Positions 24,762 through 33,454 of a stretch of DNA of 64,000 bases are shown here, in pieces. Both the position numbers and the translations under genes were made by a program. Source of the stretch: Dasania marina DSM 21967 (GTDB taxonomy: Bacteria > Pseudomonadota > Gammaproteobacteria > Pseudomonadales > Dasaniaceae); assembly GCF_000373485.1 (NCBI RefSeq), contig NZ_KB891585.1, forward strand, positions 547,861 through 611,860, given 5' to 3'. The notes beneath the pieces were generated by a model that was not told where the DNA came from, did no database searches, and saw nothing but the letters and a program-made list of their open reading frames with translations. Positions within the stretch are counted from its first letter, which is position 1; each line of letters begins with the position of its first letter.

Positions 24762-25508
24762 CTAGTTACCGTGTAAAAAACCATCGAGTTTTAATTCTAT
24801 GGCTCTGGGGTTTTCACCCTCGGCGATAGCAATAATGCCCTCAATGATTAATTCACGGTATTGCGCTTGGCTGCGGGCCAAGCCACGCAGCTTGCTGGCT
24901 ATAGGCAGTAACAACAAGTTGGCAAACGCCACCCCGTAGATAGTGGCCACAAAGGCCACGGCTATGCCTGCCCCCAGCTTACTAGGGTCGGCTAAGTTAC
25001 CCATCACATGTATCAAGCCCATCACTGCACCAATAATACCTATGGTGGGTGAATAGCCGCCCATGCTTTCATAAAATTTGGCGGCATCAACATCGCGCTG
25101 CTCTAGCACTAGGGTTTCTACTTCTAGGATGTTGCGTATATTTTCGGGCTCACCGCCATCTACTAATAATTGCAGACCTTTACGGGCGAACAAATCCGGT
25201 TCAGTTTCAGCAATATCTTCCAAACCTAATAAGCCGTCTTTGCGCGCCCGCGCCGACCACTTCACCACTTTTTTTACGCCCTGCTTAAAGCCAACGTTGG
25301 GGGGCGCAAACACATGTTTTAATCGTGACACGGCGAACTTTAAACCCAGCCACGGCGTTTGCAGCATGGCAGCCGCAAAGGTGCCGCCCACAACAATAAA
25401 AGCTGCCGGAAAGTTAGCCAGTGCCGACATGCTGCCACCCTCTAGGTAGTTGCCGCCGAGAATGGCAACAAAACCGAGAATAACGCCAAATATGCTGAGT
25501 AAATCCAT
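24762..25508 (-). CDS. motC: Flagellar stator protein MotC
   Basis: A 248-residue MotA-type membrane protein. It has four hydrophobic segments, the first near 4-20 and the last pair after about 150 (SPTIGIIGAVMGLIHVMGNL; AGIAVAFVATIYGVAFANLLLLPI), with the large cytoplasmic loop carrying charged residues that contact FliG. The AVAFVATIYGVAFANL segment is diagnostic of the family. It pairs with MotD to form the proton-driven stator and starts three bases after the cheB stop. Confidence 0.93.
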   Translation of the reverse strand: MDLLSIFGVILGFVAILGGNYLEGGSMSALANFPAAFIVVGGTFAAAMLQTPWLGLKFAVSRLKHVFAPPNVGFKQGVKKVVKWSARARKDGLLGLEDIAETEPDLFARKGLQLLVDGGEPENIRNILEVETLVLEQRDVDAAKFYESMGGYSPTIGIIGAVMGLIHVMGNLADPSKLGAGIAVAFVATIYGVAFANLLLLPIASKLRGLARSQAQYRELIIEGIIAIAEGENPRAIELKLDGFLHGN

Positions 25509-25511
25509 CTG

Positions 25512-26549
25512 TTAGGTCGCTTGTATTAAACGTGGGCCGATTTGTTCCAGCGCTAAAACCTCATCGGTAAGCCCGGCCTTTGCTATCGCCATAGGCATAC
25601 CGTATATCACCGAGGTTTTCTCGTCCTGGCCCCATACCGTGGCCCCTTTTTGTTTTAGCAATCTTGCCCCTTCACAGCCGTCGGCTCCCATACCGGTTAA
25701 GACCACTGCTAATACCTTATCGGCAAAAACATTGGCAGCTGAAGCAAAACTAATATCAACACAAGGTTTATAGTGTAAGCGCTCGTCCCCAGGTAGCACT
25801 TTTATCCTGCCACTAGCCGAAATAATCAACTGTTTACCGCCGGGCGCCAGCAAGGCAACCCCTGGCATTAAACGGTCGCCATCTACCGCCTCTTTGACGG
25901 TTATTTGGCAAAATGAATTGAGGCGCTCGGCGAAAGCGGTGGTAAAAGCGGCCGGCATATGCTGTATGAGTATTAGAGGTTTGGGGAAACTGGCTGGCAG
26001 CGACGACAGTACGCTCTGCAACGCTATAGGCCCGCCGGTGGACGTGCCTATTATAACCACGTCACAATCAACTTTATGCTTTTTGCGACTGGGCAGAATC
26101 GGATCTGGCGCTTTTACCGGCTCAAGCTCAACCGCGACTGTTGTTTTTTTACCCGATGATGCGACATCAAAAATAGCATCCGCTAAGCGTTTTTTTAATT
26201 GCACAGAACTGCTAGCGATTTCAGAAAAATTTTTCGGTAGGTAATCGATAGCACCCGCAGCTAATGAATCTAGAGTGATGCGCGCGCCTTCATAGGTCAT
26301 GGATGAAAACATCAATATAGGCGTAGGGCACTCTTTCATAATGTACTGAACAGCGGTAATGCCATCCATAACCGGCATTTCATAATCCATAGTTATAACA
26401 TCGGGCTTAAGCTTTTTGGTAAGCGCTATCGCCTCGACACCGTTCTCGGCACAGCCGATGACGCTTAAGCCATCGATTGTTGCAATCATGTCGCTTAAGC
26501 GCCGCCTGAAAAAGCTGGAGTCGTCAACTATTAAGACGGAAACCGTCAT
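25512..26549 (-). CDS. cheB: Chemotaxis response regulator/methylesterase CheB
   Basis: A 345-residue protein. The N-terminal receiver has the phosphoacceptor D55 (VITMDYEMPVMDG) and acidic pocket D9/D10. The C-terminal methylesterase has the catalytic-triad regions IGTSTGGP (Ser near 175), HMPAAFT and GMGADGCEG. It removes receptor methyl groups and deamidates receptor glutamines. It lies between cheA and motC, and an 82-base gap from cheA includes a large inverted repeat at 26611-26647. Confidence 0.95.
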   Translation of the reverse strand: MTVSVLIVDDSSFFRRRLSDMIATIDGLSVIGCAENGVEAIALTKKLKPDVITMDYEMPVMDGITAVQYIMKECPTPILMFSSMTYEGARITLDSLAAGAIDYLPKNFSEIASSSVQLKKRLADAIFDVASSGKKTTVAVELEPVKAPDPILPSRKKHKVDCDVVIIGTSTGGPIALQSVLSSLPASFPKPLILIQHMPAAFTTAFAERLNSFCQITVKEAVDGDRLMPGVALLAPGGKQLIISASGRIKVLPGDERLHYKPCVDISFASAANVFADKVLAVVLTGMGADGCEGARLLKQKGATVWGQDEKTSVIYGMPMAIAKAGLTDEVLALEQIGPRLIQAT

Positions 26550-26610
26550 TTACAACCTCTGAAATATGAATGACGGGTGAGTAATATCGTTATTATCCGT
26601 CAGCAACTGT

Positions 26611-26647
26611 GCACTACGCAGTTTGATACCATCAACCTGCGTAGTGC
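26611..26647 (-). repeat. 11-base inverted repeat spanning the cheA 3' end
   Basis: GCACTACGCAG (26611-26621) and CTGCGTAGTGC (26637-26647) are perfect complements around a 15-base loop. One arm is the end of the cheA coding sequence. No U-tract follows, so simple intrinsic termination is not expected; it may act as an mRNA processing or attenuation stem between cheA and cheB. Confidence 0.75.
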
Positions 26648-28845
26648 TTTAGCATACTAGGCACATCGAGTATTAGCGCAATCCTGCCATCACCGGTAAT
26701 GGTGGCACCGGCCATGCCGGGCGTGCCATGCAACATTTTTCCTAAGGGTTTAATGACCACCTCTTCCTGACCTATCAGTTGATCGACCACAAAACCAACC
26801 CGTAAGGTACCCACAGAGACAATGACCACATGAGCGCTATCAAGTTTTTCAATCTTTTTAGAGCCACCAATCAACCAACGCTTTAAATAGAACAAGGGTA
26901 CCGCTCTATCGCGCACGATGACCACTTCATGGCCATCAACCACATTGGTTCGGGTTAAATCCATATGGAAAATTTCGTTGACACTGACCAGCGGGAAGGC
27001 AAAGGTTTGATCGCCTAACATCACCATTAAAGTAGGCATAATGGCTAAGGTTAGCGGCACTTTAATTTCTAAACGGGTGCCCTCACCGACTTTTGATTTT
27101 ATAACAATGGAACCGTTAAGCTGCGTGATTTTAGTTTTCACTACGTCCATGCCCACACCGCGGCCAGAGACGTCGGAAATTTCTACTTTAGTAGAAAAGC
27201 CCGGCATAAAAATAATATCGAAACACTCTGAGTCCGATAAACGGGCAGCACTATCTTCGTCAAACAAGCCCTTTTCTACCGCTTTTTGACGCAACATATT
27301 GGGATCCATGCCCGCGCCATCATCGGTAATCGATAACAGGATTTGATCGCCTTCTTGCTCAGCGGCCAATATCACTTTGCCCATACGCGGCTTGCCTTTA
27401 GCCTCTCTATCGTCTGGCATTTCTATGCCGTGATCCACTGAGTTTCTTACCAAGTGAACCAAGGGATCGGCCAAGGCCTCCACTAAGTTTTTATCTAAGT
27501 CGGTCTCTTCACCTTGTAGCTCTAAAGTAATTTCTTTCTTCAGGTTGCGCGCCAAATCCCTAACCACACGAGGGAAACGGCCAAACACCTTTTTAATAGG
27601 CTGCATGCGGGTTTTCATTACCGCAGATTGTAAATCGGCCGTTACCACATCCAGATTGGAGACGGCCTTGGCCATGACTTCATCGCCGCTACTGGCACCC
27701 AAGCGCACTAAGCGGTTGCGCACCAACACCAGCTCGCCCACCATATTCATGATGTCATCTAAGCGCTGGGTATCAACCCGCACGGTGGTTTCAGCTTGCG
27801 AAGCCTCTTTATTGCCTGCCGCGCGTTTCGGCGCAGCTGGCACCTTGGCTTGACTATCATCGGCAGCTTTGGCGGTCGGCGTCGCTGTAGCGGATTGGGG
27901 TTTAGTGGCCGGTGTAGGTGTAGGTGCTGCTGGCGCTTTAGTTTCAGCTGCTGCTACGCCGGTAGGCCCCTGACCTTGGCCGTGCAGTTGATCTAGCAGG
28001 GCTTCAAATTCGTTATCATTAATTTCTTCACTGCTAGCTGCTGGCGCAGAGGCCGCTTTTGCTTCAGAAAAAGCCTGCGCTTTTTCGCTGCCCGGAGCAC
28101 CGCCGCCATGCAGCTGGTTTAGCAGAGCTTCGAATTCATCGTCAGATATTTCATCGCTACTTGTTGATGACGCCGCAGGCTCTGGGGCCGCGCTGGGCTC
28201 AAGGGCTCCACCGTGCTGCCCTTTGCCATGTATCTGATCCAGTAAGGATTCAAATTCATCGTCGGTAATTTCATCGCTACCGCTACTGGCGGGAACTGCT
28301 GGTTCGGCTTGAGCGGGCGCTGACTCAGCAGCCGGCTCGGCGATAGCATCTAGAAACTGCTCAAACTCGGCATCGGTAATATCACCTTCGGCAGCCGCTG
28401 GCTCCAAACTAGGAGCTGATGCAGCTTCCGGGGCATCGGCTGCAGCCTCAGACACATCACGTCCTTCGACTAATGCGGTTAGGTTGGCCAATAATTGTGG
28501 GTCGGCGGGTGTCAACTCGGCGCCATTTTGCACTTCGTCAAACATGACCGTAACCACGTCTAAGACCTGTAACACTACGTCCATTAATTCGGGCGTGACC
28601 GAGCGCTGACCCGTGCGCAAGATATCAAATAAATTCTCGGTAATATGACAGCAATCAACCAATGCGTTGAGCTGTAAAAATCCTGCGCCGCCTTTTACCG
28701 TGTGAAAGCCACGAAAAATAGCATTCAGCAAGTCACGATCATCAGGGCTTTGCTCTAGGTCAACCAGCTGCTCAGATAATAATTCAATTATCTCGCCGGC
28801 TTCGACCAAAAAGTCCTGCAATATTTCGTCGTCTTCACCGAACAT
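26632..28845 (-). CDS. cheA: Chemotaxis histidine kinase CheA
   Basis: A 737-residue kinase. The P1 Hpt domain carries H48 (FHTVKGGAGF). A linker follows with four copies of a [ED]I(S/T/N)D-EFE-LL-QLHG-type motif (155-168, 191-207, 231-247, 273-289) separated by Ala/Pro-rich spacers. Next come the P3 dimerisation domain (about 350-415), the P4 ATPase with N-box HLVRNSVDHGIE, DDGAGMD and GRGVGMDVVK, and the P5 CheW-like domain at the end. It phosphorylates CheY and CheB. It lies directly after cheZ, nine bases away. Confidence 0.96.
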   Translation of the reverse strand: MFGEDDEILQDFLVEAGEIIELLSEQLVDLEQSPDDRDLLNAIFRGFHTVKGGAGFLQLNALVDCCHITENLFDILRTGQRSVTPELMDVVLQVLDVVTVMFDEVQNGAELTPADPQLLANLTALVEGRDVSEAAADAPEAASAPSLEPAAAEGDITDAEFEQFLDAIAEPAAESAPAQAEPAVPASSGSDEITDDEFESLLDQIHGKGQHGGALEPSAAPEPAASSTSSDEISDDEFEALLNQLHGGGAPGSEKAQAFSEAKAASAPAASSEEINDNEFEALLDQLHGQGQGPTGVAAAETKAPAAPTPTPATKPQSATATPTAKAADDSQAKVPAAPKRAAGNKEASQAETTVRVDTQRLDDIMNMVGELVLVRNRLVRLGASSGDEVMAKAVSNLDVVTADLQSAVMKTRMQPIKKVFGRFPRVVRDLARNLKKEITLELQGEETDLDKNLVEALADPLVHLVRNSVDHGIEMPDDREAKGKPRMGKVILAAEQEGDQILLSITDDGAGMDPNMLRQKAVEKGLFDEDSAARLSDSECFDIIFMPGFSTKVEISDVSGRGVGMDVVKTKITQLNGSIVIKSKVGEGTRLEIKVPLTLAIMPTLMVMLGDQTFAFPLVSVNEIFHMDLTRTNVVDGHEVVIVRDRAVPLFYLKRWLIGGSKKIEKLDSAHVVIVSVGTLRVGFVVDQLIGQEEVVIKPLGKMLHGTPGMAGATITGDGRIALILDVPSMLKHYAG

Positions 28846-28854
28846 CCAATACTC

Positions 28855-29670
28855 CTAAAAGCCTAGGCTTGATAGCAGGTCATCAACATCATCTTGCCCC
28901 GACACCACATCATCACGCGTATCTGCATGAATTTGTGGCCCTTCGGCACCAGAGTCTAAGCCTTGTTTTTTTTTGTTGGGCTTAGCGGCAGGGTCTTTAA
29001 CTATGCCGGTTAACTCTTCGATTTGACCTGCTACACGCATTAATTCAACTAAGCGATCTTCAACATCTTGTACCAGCGCTATCACCTTGGTGATGACCTG
29101 GCCGGTTAAATCTTGAAAATCCTGCGCCAATAAAATTTCATTGAACTTTTGGCCGAGTAAGGCATTGCCATCGATAGACTGCACTAAAAAGCCGTCTATA
29201 CGTTCGGACAATAACTTAAACTCATCCACATCCATTTCGCGGCGCAATAAGCGCCCCCAGTCGGCTTGCAGCTGTTTGGCCGCTACACCTTGGGCTGTGG
29301 CGATGGGTATGCCTTCTTCAACCATGTCCATGGTCTTATCGGCAGAAGTTTGAGTAAGATTAATAACATAATCTAAACGATCTTTGGCGTTGGCCATTTG
29401 CGACTCATTATTCGCCGCATCACCGCCCGCTTTGCCGGGGTCAAGGTCAAAGTTGACTATCGCATCGTGTAAACCACGGGTTAGTTTACCCACCTCTTTG
29501 TAGAGGGTGTTATCACGCAACTCATTGAGATCTTGGATGACGTTATTGGCAGCAACATAATCGCGCTCTTCCAAGCTACTCATGAGAATGCCGGCTCGCT
29601 CTTTCAGCGACTCCCATACATCATCACTAGTGCCGGCCTTAGCCTGAGCAGAGTTATTGTTATCGTCCAT
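28855..29670 (-). CDS. cheZ: CheY phosphatase CheZ
   Basis: This 271-residue mostly helical phosphatase of CheY-P has the conserved active-site region LAQDFQDLTGQVITK (the catalytic Gln is in DLTGQ). The extreme C-terminus, DVDDLLSSLGF, is the CheY-binding peptide. It is longer than E. coli CheZ (214 residues) because of an extended N-terminus and linker. It lies between cheY and cheA, as usual. Confidence 0.94.
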   Translation of the reverse strand: MDDNNNSAQAKAGTSDDVWESLKERAGILMSSLEERDYVAANNVIQDLNELRDNTLYKEVGKLTRGLHDAIVNFDLDPGKAGGDAANNESQMANAKDRLDYVINLTQTSADKTMDMVEEGIPIATAQGVAAKQLQADWGRLLRREMDVDEFKLLSERIDGFLVQSIDGNALLGQKFNEILLAQDFQDLTGQVITKVIALVQDVEDRLVELMRVAGQIEELTGIVKDPAAKPNKKKQGLDSGAEGPQIHADTRDDVVSGQDDVDDLLSSLGF

Positions 29671-29707
29671 GTAAAGCTATGCCTATCCCGAAGGGATCTG
29701 AGGGTGA

Positions 29708-30091
29708 CTAACCGACGCGTTCAAAAATCTTTTCGATTTTTTCTTTTAGCACCGCTGCGGTAAAAGGCTTCACAACATAACCATTCACGCCGGCCTGTGC
29801 GGCCTCGACGATTTGGTCACGCTTAGCCTCTGCTGTCACCATCAAAATAGGCATGTCTTTTAAACGTGCATCTGCACGCACGGCCTTGAGTAGTTCTATA
29901 CCGGTCATGCCAGGCATGTTCCAGTCAGTAACTAAAAAGTCAAAACTGCCATTTTGTAACATGGGCAAGGCTGTCTGACCATCATCAGCTTCTGATGTAT
30001 TGGTAAAGCCCAGATCACGCAACAAGTTTTTAATGATACGCCTCATTGTTGAAAAATCGTCAACAACCAGAATCTTCATATCTTTATTCAA
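29708..30091 (-). CDS. cheY: Chemotaxis response regulator CheY
   Basis: A 127-residue single-domain receiver that binds FliM when phosphorylated. D11/D12 form the acidic pocket, D56 (VTDWNMPGM) is the phosphoacceptor, the switch residues lie in MVTAEAK, and K lies in VVKPF. The start is ambiguous. GGAGG (about 30097-30102) is five bases from the TTG at 30091 (NKDMKIL...), which I chose; ATG 30079 would be 17 bases away, and ATG 30112 has no ribosome site. Vibrio and Pseudomonas CheY proteins also have a few residues before MKIL. It is separated by about 170 bases from fliA, with TATAAT on the minus strand near 30136-30141 as a weak -10 candidate. Confidence 0.93.
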   Translation of the reverse strand: MNKDMKILVVDDFSTMRRIIKNLLRDLGFTNTSEADDGQTALPMLQNGSFDFLVTDWNMPGMTGIELLKAVRADARLKDMPILMVTAEAKRDQIVEAAQAGVNGYVVKPFTAAVLKEKIEKIFERVG

Positions 30092-30260
30092 AGCCACCTC
30101 CAAACATATCATTACCCGCTTTGCGTTCGGTAAAATTATAATGTATCCAGTCTAGCCCCTGATTAGGGCGTAGCCAGTTTTTCTAACAAAAACAACGAAT
30201 TAATCCTATTAAACCACAATACGTCAAGCTATGTATTAGCAACTGCCGTGGTTTGTTGCC

Positions 30261-31004
30261 TTAATAGGTATCTCGCTGCCAAGCCGACATACGGGTACGT
30301 AAACGCATCGCAGCCTGGCTGTGTATTTGGCTGACTCTGGACTCACTAACGCCCAGCACCAAACCAATTTCTTTGAGATTAAGTTCTTCATCGTAATACA
30401 ATGACAGCACCATACGCTCACGCTCAGGTAACTGCGCTATACATGCCGCTAGACTTTCCCTTAGCGCTTGGCTTTCTATGCCATCTAGTGGATTTTCTGC
30501 ATCACTAGGCAACTGCTCCTCGGGTTTGTCGTCACCGCTAACCAGCTCATCATAACTAAATAATTTGCTGGATGCAGAGTCTCTTGTAATTTTATAGTAA
30601 TTTTCTAGGGGAATATTAAGCTCGTCGGCTACTTCTTGATCACTGGCATCTCTACCTGTGCGGTTTTCAACCGCTCGCATACCCTCGGATACCATCCTGG
30701 CATTACGATGCACTGAGCGCGGCGCCCAATCACCACGTCTAACATCATCTATCATTGAGCCACGTATACGTATGCCGGCGTAGGTTTCAAAGCTAGCACC
30801 TTTAGTGGTGTCGTAATTACGCGAGGCTTCCAGCAGGCCGACTAAACCCGCCTGAATTAAATCGTCTACCTGCACACTGGCGGGCATGCGGGCGAGCATA
30901 TGGTGGGCAATACGTTTCACCAGCGGCGCGTGTCTCTCTACCACTTCATCTTGCGAAATACTTTCAACGTCGCTATACATCGATAATCTACTCGCTACAA
31001 CCAT
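30261..31004 (-). CDS. fliA: Flagellar sigma factor FliA (sigma-28)
   Basis: A 247-residue sigma factor for late flagellar genes. It has region 2 (HAPLVKRIAHHMLARMPASVQVDDLIQAGLVGLLEA, with RIRGSMIDDVRRGDW), region 3 and region 4 with a helix-turn-helix (LNLKEIGLVLGVSESRVSQIHSQA). GTGAG lies upstream of ATG 31004. It is 16 bases from fleN, in the flhF-fleN-fliA arrangement of polar flagellates. Confidence 0.96.
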   Translation of the reverse strand: MVVASRLSMYSDVESISQDEVVERHAPLVKRIAHHMLARMPASVQVDDLIQAGLVGLLEASRNYDTTKGASFETYAGIRIRGSMIDDVRRGDWAPRSVHRNARMVSEGMRAVENRTGRDASDQEVADELNIPLENYYKITRDSASSKLFSYDELVSGDDKPEEQLPSDAENPLDGIESQALRESLAACIAQLPERERMVLSLYYDEELNLKEIGLVLGVSESRVSQIHSQAAMRLRTRMSAWQRDTY

Positions 31005-31020
31005 TGGTTATTTCTCACCG

Positions 31021-31845
31021 CTACGATTCTGCCGAACCGTGTACTAGGCGCTCTACAAAAAACTCTAGGTGGCCGCGAGGGGTTGATGGCAAGGGCCATA
31101 AATCCACTTTTTCGGCCAACTGTTTAAACGCTATACCGGCTTTACTGCGAGGGGCAATATCCACTACCGCCCGCTGCCTTTGTACCGCTTTACGCACGGT
31201 TTCATCAAAGGGAATCTGACCTACATATTGCAGCGATACATCTAAAAAGCGTTCGGCCACGTGGGTAAGCTTATTAAATAAATTACGGCCCTCTTGGGCG
31301 GTGCGCGTCATATTGGCAACCACTCTAAAACGATCCACGCCATACTCACGATTTAGTAATTTAATCAGTGCGTAGGCATCGGTAATGGATGAAGGCTCGT
31401 CACAAACCACTACCAGTATTTCTTGTGAGGCGCGTACGAAGCTCACTACCGAATCAGAAATGCCGGCGGCGGTATCTATCACTAACACATCTATTTGGTG
31501 GCTAATTTCACTAAAGGCATGAATTAAGCCGGCATGTTCCATAGTGCCCAACATGGTCATTTTTTGGGTGCCGGAAGAAGCGGGAATAATACGTATACCA
31601 CCCGGGCCAGTGAGCATTATATCGATTAAGGAACACTCCCCCGCCAACACATCTTCTAAGTTGCGCTTGGGGGTTAAACCCAATAGCACATCGATGTTGG
31701 CCAAACCCAAATCAGCATCCAATAGCGCAACGCGGCGCCCCATATTCGCCAAACTGACACTGAGGTTTATAGAGACATTGGATTTACCCACCCCGCCTTT
31801 ACCCCCGGTTACTGCAATCACTTGTACTGGATGCGAACTACTCAT
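31021..31845 (-). CDS. fleN: Flagellar number regulator FleN/FlhG
   Basis: A 274-residue MinD-like ATPase that limits flagellar number, in Pseudomonas by antagonising FleQ. It has the deviant Walker A GGKGGVGKS (15-23), the switch LLDADLGLANIDVLLG, and VLVIDTAAGISD as Walker B. The C-terminal amphipathic segment (SKAGIAFKQLAEKV) fits membrane association. Its pairing with flhF suggests polar, number-controlled flagella. Confidence 0.95.
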   Translation of the reverse strand: MSSSHPVQVIAVTGGKGGVGKSNVSINLSVSLANMGRRVALLDADLGLANIDVLLGLTPKRNLEDVLAGECSLIDIMLTGPGGIRIIPASSGTQKMTMLGTMEHAGLIHAFSEISHQIDVLVIDTAAGISDSVVSFVRASQEILVVVCDEPSSITDAYALIKLLNREYGVDRFRVVANMTRTAQEGRNLFNKLTHVAERFLDVSLQYVGQIPFDETVRKAVQRQRAVVDIAPRSKAGIAFKQLAEKVDLWPLPSTPRGHLEFFVERLVHGSAES

Positions 31846-31964
31846 GCTAGCGCTGACTCCTCGCTGCTATTATTTGAATGGCAATATTGCTTGGCATTCT
31901 ACACTAACTATTCTGAATACCTAGCGATACACCGGGTATCACTAGGCTATTACGCTTATTCGGT

Positions 31965-33407
31965 TTAACTGATTAAGGCCTGTAACTCGACACTCATATC
32001 ATCATCATCAACCTGCTGGTCTTTGGCCAACGCTATAGCCTCCCTAACAATAGTAGTCGACTCGGCAATGGCAATATCCTCGGGGATATTTTGGCCGTGG
32101 GTGCTATAGGCTACCGGTAGATTTTTTTCTACCGCCAAGCTAATACACTCCCCTAAGCTGGCGGTTTCATCCAGCTTGGTCAATATGCAGGCGGTTAAAT
32201 TATCGGTTTTGTAATGATGATAAGCCGCTCGCAATACCTGCGGCTGACTGGTGGTAGGCAGCACCAGTATGGTTTTAACTTTAGCAGCCAATTCATTAAT
32301 CGCCTGCGCCTGCTTAATTAAGCGTTGATCTTGATGGGTAAGCCCGGCGGTATCCACCAACACCCACTGCTTATGACGCAAGCCGTGCAGCACTCTGTCC
32401 AAGGGGTTATTTTTATCCACCACTTTTACCGGCACATTTAAAATGCGGCCCAGCGTGCGCAGCTGTTCATGGGCGGCAATACGGAAAGTGTCGGTAGTCA
32501 CTAGGGCTAGGCTGTCAGCGCCATGTGCCATCACATGCCTGGCCGCTAACTTGCCTATCGTGGTGGTTTTACCGGCGCCGGTAGGCCCGACAAACACAAA
32601 CACGCCCTGCTGGTTAATTAAATCTTCACCTACCACCGGTAATTGGTGGCTTAAGCGCCGCATTAATTGCATCCACACCGGTTTCTGGGCACTTAAAGCT
32701 GTAGGCCCTTCTAGTGACTGCCCATCTAGCAATTGATTAGCCACCTTAGCGGCTAGACCCATGCGCTTTAAACGTCGCCATAGGCCAGCCTTTTCAGGCT
32801 CGCTACTCGCAAACTGGCCCCAGGCCATAGAGGAGAGTTGCTGCTCTAATAACTGACGCATGGATTGTAGCTCTGAGCGCATTTGCAATACTTGCGGATC
32901 TTCGGTGTTGGCTGGCTGCTGCGACTTCGTGTACTCCTGCACCGCTGCCGCAACGGCCTCTTGTATGGCCTGTTTGTTTTGTTCAGCCTGCTGCGTTTGG
33001 CTGGCTGCAGAGATGGCTGTAGGGCTGTCTGCATTAGCAGCAGGGCTTAACTCTGGCGTAAAGCCCTGCTGCTGCATGGCTTCAACAAATTGATGCTGCT
33101 CATTCTTACCCAGTGTTGCTGCCAGTGCCGACGCCCGTTGGCGCGCCTGGTTTTGCATTCTGTCCACTTCTCTTTCTAGCTTGCTGGTCTGCTTTTTCTG
33201 TACTTTTTTGGTGGCTGCATGTGGCTGCATATCGGAGGGGTAAACACCGTTATCTTCAATTTCAGGCCGGTCTATGGCCGTCATTAATTCAACGCCTTCG
33301 GCGACCCGCTTATTCGACAGAATAACCGCATCGGGGCCCACTTCTTCCCTGACCATTTTTAAGGCCTGGCTCATGCTGGGAGCTACGAATCGTTTTAATT
33401 GCATCAC
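31965..33407 (-). CDS. flhF: Flagellar placement GTPase FlhF
   Basis: A 480-residue SRP-type GTPase that localises flagella to the pole. It has an N-terminal B domain (MQLKRFVAPSMSQALKMVREEVGPDAVILSNKRV), a Gln/Ala-rich linker, and an NG domain with G1 VFVGPTGAGKTTTIGKLAA, DTFRIAAHEQL, G3 VDTAGL and G4 TKLDE. It is 47 bases after flhA and 119 before fleN. Confidence 0.95.
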   Translation of the reverse strand: MMQLKRFVAPSMSQALKMVREEVGPDAVILSNKRVAEGVELMTAIDRPEIEDNGVYPSDMQPHAATKKVQKKQTSKLEREVDRMQNQARQRASALAATLGKNEQHQFVEAMQQQGFTPELSPAANADSPTAISAASQTQQAEQNKQAIQEAVAAAVQEYTKSQQPANTEDPQVLQMRSELQSMRQLLEQQLSSMAWGQFASSEPEKAGLWRRLKRMGLAAKVANQLLDGQSLEGPTALSAQKPVWMQLMRRLSHQLPVVGEDLINQQGVFVFVGPTGAGKTTTIGKLAARHVMAHGADSLALVTTDTFRIAAHEQLRTLGRILNVPVKVVDKNNPLDRVLHGLRHKQWVLVDTAGLTHQDQRLIKQAQAINELAAKVKTILVLPTTSQPQVLRAAYHHYKTDNLTACILTKLDETASLGECISLAVEKNLPVAYSTHGQNIPEDIAIAESTTIVREAIALAKDQQVDDDDMSVELQALIS

Positions 33408-33454
33408 GGTACCTACTTATTTAGTCAGCTTGCTGCTTATCAACCTATCGTGCC

